Below are positions 1 to 4,767 of a DNA stretch of 5,706 nucleotides, piece by piece (position 1 is the stretch's first letter; each line of letters starts with the position of its first letter). The stretch is from the NCBI GenBank assembly GCA_945907055.1, contig CAMDSG010000114.1:1-5706 (forward strand), given 5' to 3'. The stretch is from Bifidobacterium breve. Its GTDB lineage: Bacteria; Actinomycetota; Acidimicrobiia; IMCC26256. Under the pieces are notes generated by a model. That model was not told the DNA's origin and ran no database searches. It saw only the letters and a list, made by a program, of their open reading frames with translations. The position numbers were made by a program, and so were the translations under genes.

Positions 1-394
1 CGTGGCCGGCGGCCTGTGAATATGGACCCTCTTGACCCCAACCCGTCATACGCCCATAAACAAGTCTCGGGTTACGAGCAAGGCAATCATTAGGCCCAAG
101 CCCAAGGCGCTCTGTAACTCCGGGGCGGAATCCCTCGATCAAAGCATCTGCGGACTCAACGAGACGCATGACAACCTCTATGCCTTCTGGGCTCTTGAGA
201 TCCACGCCGATTGATCGACGCCCTCGGTTCAAAAGATCATACGGAATACTCTCCGGGAGCGTCTCGCGCACGGAGCCTGCGCGCTCAACGCGGATGATCT
301 CTGCACCCATATCTGCGAGCATCATCGCTGCAAACGGCCCTGGGCCGATCCCTGCAAGTTCGATGATCTTCACACCCGTTAATGGTCCAGACAT
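1..394 (-). CDS. mcr: Alpha-methylacyl-CoA racemase (CaiB/BaiF CoA-transferase family III), 3' part cut by window edge
   Basis: This is the N-terminal 131 residues of a family III CoA-transferase fold enzyme of the alpha-methylacyl-CoA racemase type. Such enzymes interconvert the (2R)- and (2S)-methylacyl-CoA epimers so that branched-chain fatty acids and sterol side chains can enter beta-oxidation in the cytosol. Seen in sequence: ELAGIGPGPFAAMMLADMGAE at about residues 12-32, the VER segment at 36-38, LNRGRRSIGVDLKS at 55-68, GFRPGVTERLGLG at 88-100 and GRMTGWGQEGPYSQAAGH at 114-131. From memory of Mycobacterium tuberculosis Mcr, the final visible His131 aligns with its catalytic His126; the Asp and Glu partners lie outside the window. 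The ATG (394-392) has a good Shine-Dalgarno, GGAG, at 403-400 with 5 bases of spacing. It follows the SMP-30-like gene on the same strand after 73 bases, so co-transcription is likely. A related CoA-transferase is the alternative, but the GIGPGPFAA signature favours the racemase. Confidence 0.9.
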   Translation of the reverse strand, partial: MSGPLTGVKIIELAGIGPGPFAAMMLADMGAEIIRVERAGSVRETLPESIPYDLLNRGRRSIGVDLKSPEGIEVVMRLVESADALIEGFRPGVTERLGLGPNDCLARNPRLVYGRMTGWGQEGPYSQAAGH

Positions 395-397
395 GCT

Positions 398-403
398 CTC
401 TCC
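398..403 (-). promoter_or_regulatory. Ribosome binding site of the racemase gene
   Basis: On the minus strand GGAGAG lies just before the ATG at 394-392. GGAG is separated from the start codon by 5 bases. This supports the chosen start and contrasts with the plus-strand genes of the window, which have weak or no Shine-Dalgarno sequences. Confidence 0.6.
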
Positions 404-426
404 AATTTAGTTTTAGTAGTTATTAG

Positions 427-439
427 TGAGTTGCACTCA
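427..439. repeat. Short inverted repeat in the gap between the SMP-30-like gene and the racemase gene
   Basis: TGAGT-TGC-ACTCA is a 5-bp inverted repeat with a 3-base centre. It sits immediately upstream, in the sense of the minus strand, of an AT-rich run containing TAATAA (425-420), which could serve as a -10 element for the racemase gene. No good -35 element is visible at the usual distance. The repeat could be an operator half-site pair, but arms this short occur by chance, so it is only a candidate. Confidence 0.2.
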
Positions 440-467
440 GGCCTAAAGGCATAGATGCGTTGACCTC

Positions 468-1385
468 TTAGAAATTAAGACGCAGACCTGGTCTTGGCCA
501 TAGAAGCGAATAGATAGTTCCAGTACCAGAGCAGGTTACATATGCAGTGCGCAGATCCTCGCCGCCAAAGCAGACGTTTGTTACGAGAAGGTCTGGGAGT
601 GCAACATGCTCAATGCTCGCTCCATCTGGAGAGACGACTGTTAGTCCACCGTTGATAATTGTCGCAACTACGACATTGCCCGCCGAGTCGATTGCTAGCG
701 AGTCGAGAAGCTGATGACCCGCTAAGCCTGCAAGGACAATTCCTCCATGCCCTATCGGATTTGGGCGCCCGACAATTCCGGGACCCTCGATCGGCCACGA
801 CAACACTCGACCGGTATGCGTCTCTGCGACATATACAGAGTCCCCCTCTGGAGAGATGCCGATTCCGTTCGGTGACTCAAGTGGATAAATAACTTCTTTG
901 ATAGACGAGCCATCGGGTGACGCGTAATAGACGCCGCCATGATCGCGCTCACGTGCGCGAATCTTGCCGTGATCTGTGAACCACATCATGCCGTCAGCAT
1001 CGAAGACGAGATCGTTCGGGCCCATCAATGGATTCCCGTCGCACTCTGTGAAGAGAACTGTTACGTCTCCGGTCTCTAAATCAATGCGCTCGATTCGCCC
1101 ACCTGAGTAATCAGAGGGTTGAAGCATTCCGGTAATCGTGAGCCCCATTAACTCGTGAAACTCCCAGCCGCCGCTGTTACAAACATAGGCAGCACCATCT
1201 GGGCCAATCGCCAAGCCGTTGGGGCTTCCACCCGGAGTAGCGACAACCTCTAGTCGCCCATCAGGATGCAGGCGACTAACACGCCGGTTCTGTAATTCAA
1301 CGAATAAGAGCGTGCCATCTGGCATCCAGACCGGCCCCTCTGGGAAGCCAAGACCGGATGCGATGAGGGTGGGTTCTGTTGTCAT
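468..1385 (-). CDS. SMP-30/gluconolactonase/LRE family beta-propeller hydrolase
   Basis: A 305-residue soluble protein of the SMP-30/gluconolaconase/LRE-like family: six-bladed beta-propellers that hydrolyse lactones or related esters using one divalent metal ion. The length fits a single-domain member and no signal peptide is visible. Family landmarks seen are GFPEGPVW with the likely metal ligand Glu16, SPNGLAIGPDG near 54-64, GPNDLVFD with Asn124, SPNGIGISPEG with Asn173, and LDSLAID with Asp228. Glu16, Asn173 and Asp228 match the Glu/Asn/Asp metal triad of the family, and Asn124 the extra active-site Asn. The ATG at 1385-1383 is preceded by GAGG (1397-1394) at 8 bases. It is the first gene of a minus-strand pair with the racemase and is divergent from the DUF7064 gene. 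The substrate cannot be deduced: sugar lactone is only the family default, and a lactone or ester arising in lipid or sterol breakdown would suit the neighbour. Confidence 0.85.
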   Translation of the reverse strand: MTTEPTLIASGLGFPEGPVWMPDGTLLFVELQNRRVSRLHPDGRLEVVATPGGSPNGLAIGPDGAAYVCNSGGWEFHELMGLTITGMLQPSDYSGGRIERIDLETGDVTVLFTECDGNPLMGPNDLVFDADGMMWFTDHGKIRARERDHGGVYYASPDGSSIKEVIYPLESPNGIGISPEGDSVYVAETHTGRVLSWPIEGPGIVGRPNPIGHGGIVLAGLAGHQLLDSLAIDSAGNVVVATIINGGLTVVSPDGASIEHVALPDLLVTNVCFGGEDLRTAYVTCSGTGTIYSLLWPRPGLRLNF

Positions 1386-1442
1386 AGGCCCTACCTCATC
1401 ACCGGGTTGCGCCCCACGTCAAGCCCGGCACAAGATAGGGCG
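1386..1442. promoter_or_regulatory. Divergent promoter region with an imperfect inverted repeat
   Basis: These 57 bases separate the minus-strand SMP-30-like gene from the plus-strand DUF7064 gene and must hold both start signals unless those lie inside the genes. An imperfect inverted repeat is visible: CCGGGTTG at 1402-1409 against CAAGCCCGG at 1420-1428, eight paired bases with one bulged G (1423) around a 10-base centre. On the minus strand TTGACG (1422-1417) resembles a -35 element, but no good -10 follows at 16-18 bases. On the plus strand TTGCGC (1407-1412) and CAAGAT (1431-1436) are 18 bases apart, which would put the transcript start at or near the ATG at 1443. The repeat overlaps both -35-like elements, so an operator for a shared regulator is plausible. 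All of this is inference from position and symmetry. Confidence 0.4.
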
Positions 1443-2456
1443 ATGCGCATACGCCTTGACCACGCCGACGAGTACATGCATTCCCTTGAGGAAGCCACCA
1501 ACTTCAACGAGAGTATGTACTTCAATGTCTACGATCCAATAGCTCAGATGGGGGGATTCTTCCGCCTCGGCAACCGTGCCAATGAGGGCTACGCCGAGAT
1601 GACCACCTGTCTCTATCTCCCTGATGGACGAGTCGCGTTCATGTTCGATCGGCCCAAGATCACAACCAACGATGCCTTTGACGCAGCAGGGATGCGATTC
1701 GATGTCGTCAAGCCCTTCGAGTCTCTCAAGGTCACCTACTCGGGGCGCGCAGTTCTTCTCGATGATCCACTTGTCATGGCTAATCCACGACGCGCATTTA
1801 CAGAGAGCCCTTGGACAGAGGTCGAGGCAACACTTGATTACCGCGGCCTCTCTCCGATGATGGGGGGCGAGCCCGTCAACGACGACGGCACCGCACTCAC
1901 AGAGGACCTCTCCGGCGGCTTTGCGCGCGGGCACTACGAGCAGCATGTCGGCGCACGCGGATCTATTCGCGTCGGTGATGAAGAGTGGGAGATTGATGGT
2001 TACGGACTGCGTGACCACTCATGGGGCCCTCGCTACTGGCAGGCTCCGTATTACTACCGCTGGTTAACGATGAACTTTGGCGACGACGCGGGCTTCATGA
2101 TCTCCTACATCGCATCTGCCGATGGCGGAGTGCGCATGGGTGGGGTCGTATACGAGGACGGCGCGTATACCCACATCCACCACTGCGAGATTGAGACCGA
2201 ATGGGAGGGTGACGATATCTACCACCGACGCATTGTTGCTAAGGCCAAGGCCGGCGATCGCGAGTATGAAATCACTGGTGAAGTTATGTCGTTAGTGCCT
2301 CTGCGCAACCGCCGCGTTGCGCCCGATGGCGAGCAACTCGTCACACGCATCAGTGAAGGCATGACCCGTTGGACATGGAACGGCCGAACTGGGTTTGGGC
2401 TCTCTGAGTACCTCGACCAGATCGTTGATGGTCGGCCGGTCGGCTCCAAAGCGTGA
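1443..2456 (+). CDS. DUF7065/DUF7064 family protein (CrtC-like, lipocalin-type fold)
   Basis: A 337-residue soluble protein that I assign to the uncharacterised DUF7065 (N-terminal) plus DUF7064 (C-terminal) family, distantly related to the CrtC/AttH lipocalin-type proteins that include carotenoid 1,2-hydratase. Seen: an N-terminal block with NESMYFNVYDP at 22-32 and GFFRLGNRANEGYAEM at 38-53; the strongest signature, GYGLRDHSWGPRYW, at 186-199; and a C-terminal EGMTRWTWNGRTGFGLSEYL at 305-324. There is no signal peptide or membrane segment. The biochemical role is unknown; binding or hydration of a hydrophobic substrate is a guess from the fold. The stop codon overlaps the start of the kinase gene by 4 bases (GTGA), which implies translational coupling and a shared task. 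The ATG at 1443 is chosen because the upstream in-frame TTG at 1407 adds a low-complexity stretch lying inside the divergent promoter region. There is no clear Shine-Dalgarno; AGGG ends only 2 bases before the ATG. Confidence 0.75.
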   Translation: MRIRLDHADEYMHSLEEATNFNESMYFNVYDPIAQMGGFFRLGNRANEGYAEMTTCLYLPDGRVAFMFDRPKITTNDAFDAAGMRFDVVKPFESLKVTYSGRAVLLDDPLVMANPRRAFTESPWTEVEATLDYRGLSPMMGGEPVNDDGTALTEDLSGGFARGHYEQHVGARGSIRVGDEEWEIDGYGLRDHSWGPRYWQAPYYYRWLTMNFGDDAGFMISYIASADGGVRMGGVVYEDGAYTHIHHCEIETEWEGDDIYHRRIVAKAKAGDREYEITGEVMSLVPLRNRRVAPDGEQLVTRISEGMTRWTWNGRTGFGLSEYLDQIVDGRPVGSKA

Positions 2457-3868
2457 GTCGCCCCAACTCGGTAGAGGCTGAGAAACTTGCGCGCTGTACG
2501 GCACGTGCCCTCGGCGGCGAGTACACCGTTGATGGGGTGCGGAGACTCTCCGGTGGAGCATCGCGAGAGACGTGGGCTTTTGATGCACACTGCACTCTTG
2601 ACGGGGTCGCCACCACTGAGCAGTTGGTGCTTAGACGCGACCCAGGGGCGAGCAGCGGACAGATTGGTCGCTCAACAGAGTTCCTGCTTTTAGATGCAGT
2701 CGGGCGTGCAGGTGCCCCTGTTCCACTTGTTCGATTTCTTCTAGAGGCCGATGACGGTCTCGGCGACGGCTTTGTAATGGAGCGAATCGAGGGCGAGACA
2801 ATTGCTCGCAGAATTCTTCGTGATGATGAATACGCAGAGGCGCGCCCCCTACTAGCTGCTCAGTGCGGAGAGATTGCAGCACGCATACATGCGATCGACA
2901 CCGCTGGCTTGCCATCCCTTGATGTACTTGGACCACATGAACAGATAGCTCAATACCGTTCGCTAGTCGACGCGTTCGGCGAGGCGCACCCTGCATTTGA
3001 ACTCGCGTTTCGCTGGCTCGAGACTCACGCCCCTGAAGCACCAAGCGGAGGCCCTCGCTTAGTCCACGGGGATTATCGCAATGGCAACTTCATTGTGGGC
3101 CCCGAGGGGATTCGCTCTGTTCTCGACTGGGAACTAAGCCACCTTGGCGACCCTGCTGAGGATTTCGGATGGCTCTGCGTGCGCTCTTGGCGATTTGGGG
3201 TCAACGACAAACTCGTCGGCGGCTTCGGAGACCTTGAGGATTTGCTCACTGCATACTCCGCCGCTGGTGGCACCGGAGTCGATGCCGAGCGCGTTCGGTA
3301 CTGGGAAATATTCGGCACCTTGAAGTGGGGTGTGATCTGTCAGATGCAGTGCGCTTCTCATGTCCACGGCATTGTGCGCTCGGTCGAGAACGCCATGCTT
3401 GGGCGTCGTGTCGCGGAGACCGAGTGGGATCTCCTGAACCTCATCACTGGTGACGACCCTGGCCCAGATCCAAGGTGGGCTCAGCCTGATCTCGCTCTTA
3501 ACTCTTCATCCATCACAATCCACGACTCACCAAGTGCTCAATTGCTTGTGGAGGCGGTACGCGAGTTCCTTGAGAAAGATGTAATGCCTAATACCGAGGG
3601 GCGCGTCTCGTTTCATGCCCGCGTCGCTAGCAACGCACTTCGAATGGTTGAGCGCGAACTCGGGATCGGCCATGGAGCCAACGAGCACGCGCGGACACAG
3701 CTCGCGACGCTCCTTGGGTTTGACGCACCACTAGCAGATCTCCTTCAGGCGCTTGCAGCGTCAATCCGTAACGGGGCTGACCATGACGCTCCAACCATTA
3801 CTGCGGTGCGAGAATTGGTTCGCGCGAAACTCCTCGTCTCTGACCCGAACTACACAGACCCCACCTAG
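2453..3868 (+). CDS. Aminoglycoside phosphotransferase-fold kinase (ACAD10/11 N-terminal-like) fused to a DUF6285 domain
   Basis: A 471-residue cytosolic protein with two domains. Residues about 25-335 form an APH-type kinase: a glycine-rich loop LSGGASRETWAF at 32-43; the strand LVLRRDP at 58-64, where Arg occupies the place usual for Lys; the hinge VMERIEGETIA at 108-118; the catalytic loop HGDYRNGNF at 205-213 with Asp207 and Asn212; the metal-binding LDWE at 224-227; and LGDPAEDFGW at 231-240. This is the family of the kinase part of human ACAD10/ACAD11, which phosphorylates 4-hydroxyacyl-CoAs. Residues about 360-465 match DUF6285: SAQLLVEAVREFLEKDVMP, then FHARVASNALRMVEREL at 387-403. 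DUF6285 is commonly found as a separate gene beside such kinases, so its fusion here links the two functionally. The start is GTG at 2453, overlapping the stop of the DUF7064 gene. A hydroxyl group on a lipid or acyl-CoA is the likely substrate class (inference); antibiotic resistance is unlikely. Confidence 0.88.
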   Translation: MSRPNSVEAEKLARCTARALGGEYTVDGVRRLSGGASRETWAFDAHCTLDGVATTEQLVLRRDPGASSGQIGRSTEFLLLDAVGRAGAPVPLVRFLLEADDGLGDGFVMERIEGETIARRILRDDEYAEARPLLAAQCGEIAARIHAIDTAGLPSLDVLGPHEQIAQYRSLVDAFGEAHPAFELAFRWLETHAPEAPSGGPRLVHGDYRNGNFIVGPEGIRSVLDWELSHLGDPAEDFGWLCVRSWRFGVNDKLVGGFGDLEDLLTAYSAAGGTGVDAERVRYWEIFGTLKWGVICQMQCASHVHGIVRSVENAMLGRRVAETEWDLLNLITGDDPGPDPRWAQPDLALNSSSITIHDSPSAQLLVEAVREFLEKDVMPNTEGRVSFHARVASNALRMVERELGIGHGANEHARTQLATLLGFDAPLADLLQALAASIRNGADHDAPTITAVRELVRAKLLVSDPNYTDPT

Positions 3869-3870
3869 AC

Positions 3871-3882
3871 ATGAGCCTCTAA
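3871..3882 (+). other. Minimal open frame (ATG AGC CTC TAA) abutting the xth start
   Basis: Between the kinase stop (3866-3868) and the xth ATG (3883) is a complete three-codon frame, Met-Ser-Leu-stop, whose TAA ends at 3882, directly before the xth start codon. Ribosomes finishing this frame or the kinase gene could reinitiate at xth, which lacks a strong Shine-Dalgarno. A frame this short can arise by chance. It is recorded because its exact abutment occupies almost the entire 14-base gap. Confidence 0.25.
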
Positions 3883-4659
3883 ATGCGAATTGTTACTTGG
3901 AACGTAAACTCACTCAAAGCACGCCTCCCCAGAGTCGAGGAGTGGCTTAAAACCTCCGATGCAGACGTGATCTGCATACAAGAGACCAAAATGACCAACG
4001 AGGCTTTCCCCACCATGGCCTTCGAGGCACTTGGGTACGAGAGCGCACACCACGGCCAGGGAAGATGGAACGGCGTCGCTATTCTTTCTCGCGTCGGCCT
4101 AACTGATGTAACAAGTGGTTTTGGCGGCCTTGAAGATCCATATGAAGGGGATGCTCGCCTCATCTCTGCACTCTGCGGTGGAGTACGCGTTGTCTGCGTA
4201 TATGTCCCCAACGGTCGAGAGGTGCCGAGCGAGTTCTATGACCGTAAGTTGATCTGGCTCAAGCGACTCCGAGAGTGGTTGGAGGCCAATTGCTCCCCCG
4301 ATGAGCCTCTAGTGCTCCTCGGTGACTTCAACGTGGCCCCAGAGGATCGCGATGTTTGGGACCCGGCTCACTTCGTCGGCGCAACCCATGTAACAGAGGC
4401 CGAGCGAGATGCCCTCGCAGAGTTGCGGGCGTGGGGGCTCGTTGATGCCTTTCGCGAATTGAATGACGACTCCGGTCAGTACACATTCTGGGATTACCGC
4501 GGCGGAGATTTTCATCAGGGCCGAGGAGTCCGTATCGACCTTCTCTACATCACTCCATCCGTGCGAGAACGCCTCACAGCCGCCAAGATGGATCGCGACG
4601 CCCGAAAGGGTGAGAAGCCATCAGATCACGCCCCAGTGGCGATCGATATAACTAACTGA
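3883..4659 (+). CDS. xth: Exodeoxyribonuclease III (AP endonuclease, EEP family)
   Basis: A 258-residue class II AP endonuclease with 3'-5' exonuclease and 3'-phosphodiesterase activity, acting in base excision repair at abasic sites and blocked 3' ends. Length and all catalytic motifs of the exonuclease III/endonuclease-exonuclease-phosphatase family are present: TWNVNSLKAR with Asn7, IQETK with the metal ligand Glu34, VYVPNG with Tyr107, GDFNVAPEDRDVWDP with Asp148 and Asn150, RIDLLY with Asp219, and the terminal SDHAPV with Asp248 and His249. Nothing suggests truncation or inactivation. The ATG at 3883 begins the canonical MRIVTWNVNS start of the family. It lies 14 bases after the kinase stop codon, on the same strand, so it is probably transcribed with that operon, although its housekeeping role does not obviously relate. 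The Shine-Dalgarno is weak (GAG at 3873-3875), and a three-codon frame ends exactly at its start codon. Confidence 0.96.
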   Translation: MRIVTWNVNSLKARLPRVEEWLKTSDADVICIQETKMTNEAFPTMAFEALGYESAHHGQGRWNGVAILSRVGLTDVTSGFGGLEDPYEGDARLISALCGGVRVVCVYVPNGREVPSEFYDRKLIWLKRLREWLEANCSPDEPLVLLGDFNVAPEDRDVWDPAHFVGATHVTEAERDALAELRAWGLVDAFRELNDDSGQYTFWDYRGGDFHQGRGVRIDLLYITPSVRERLTAAKMDRDARKGEKPSDHAPVAIDITN

Positions 4660-4759
4660 CTGGGTATCTATCTTTCTGACTGAGGGCGGTGCTAGCCAAA
4701 ATCGTCGAGGAACCACGCAGTTGAGATGAGTGTCCCACCCCTGTTTTATACTCGAACAT
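4660..4759. other. Intergenic region between xth and the DUF222 gene
   Basis: These 100 bases hold the promoter of the downstream gene at their right end. After the xth stop codon there is a pyrimidine-rich stretch but no GC-rich hairpin followed by a T-run, so no intrinsic terminator for the upstream operon can be called. A short direct repeat CTGACTG occurs at 4656-4662 and 4676-4682. TTGAGA at 4721-4726 is the only -35-like hexamer near the -10 element. Confidence 0.5.
4747..4752 (+). promoter_or_regulatory. Predicted -10 element of the DUF222 gene promoter
   Basis: TATACT matches the TATAAT consensus at five of six positions and ends 7 bases before the ATG at 4760. A transcript start at the usual distance would fall on or within a base or so of the start codon, giving a leaderless mRNA. 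The nearest -35-like hexamer, TTGAGA (4721-4726), is 20 bases upstream, which is long for a SigA promoter; a weaker TTTTAT at 4744-4749 would give a 17-base spacer instead. Confidence 0.6.
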
Positions 4760-4767
4760 ATGTTCGA
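4752..4767. promoter_or_regulatory. LexA-binding site (SOS box) over the promoter and start codon of the DUF222 gene
   Basis: TCGAACATATGTTCGA is a perfect 16-bp palindrome and matches the mycobacterial SOS-box consensus TCGAAC-N4-GTTCGA at all 12 defined positions. It also contains the broader Gram-positive core GAAC-N4-GTTC. It overlaps the last base of the -10 element and contains the start codon (4760-4762), so bound LexA would block RNA polymerase. Under equal base frequencies a chance match to the 12 fixed bases anywhere in this window is expected well under once in a thousand such windows. RecA-stimulated LexA cleavage after DNA damage would derepress the gene. Several 13E12-repeat (DUF222) genes of Mycobacterium tuberculosis are known to carry LexA boxes, which strengthens the reading. 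Confidence 0.87.

Noticed and set aside
441..450. GCCTAAAGGC palindrome between the SMP-30-like and racemase genes as a terminator
   Set aside because: The stem is only 4 bp with a 2-base loop and there is no following T-run in the minus-strand sense.
1407..1442. TTG at 1407 as an upstream start for the DUF7064 protein
   Set aside because: It adds 12 residues without family similarity, lies within the inverted repeat of the divergent promoter, and has no Shine-Dalgarno; the ATG at 1443 is preferred.
1419..2018. A 199-codon open frame on the minus strand, opposite the DUF7064 gene
   Set aside because: It is antisense to a gene with clear family motifs, its translation shows no recognisable domain, and it mirrors the codon pattern of the plus-strand gene.
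2631..3044. A 137-codon minus-strand open frame opposite the kinase gene
   Set aside because: It lies wholly within the confidently assigned APH-type kinase, is Arg/Gln/Ser-rich without family features, and has no convincing start context.
2453..3868. Aminoglycoside resistance kinase
   Set aside because: The catalytic motifs are APH-like, but the overall pattern (HGDYRNGNF, LGDPAEDFGW, C-terminal DUF6285) and the neighbours indicate the metabolic ACAD10/11-like branch.
4656..4682. Direct repeat CTGACTG (4656-4662 and 4676-4682) after xth
   Set aside because: Seven bases repeated once at a 20-base interval are easily due to chance, and the first copy overlaps the xth stop codon.
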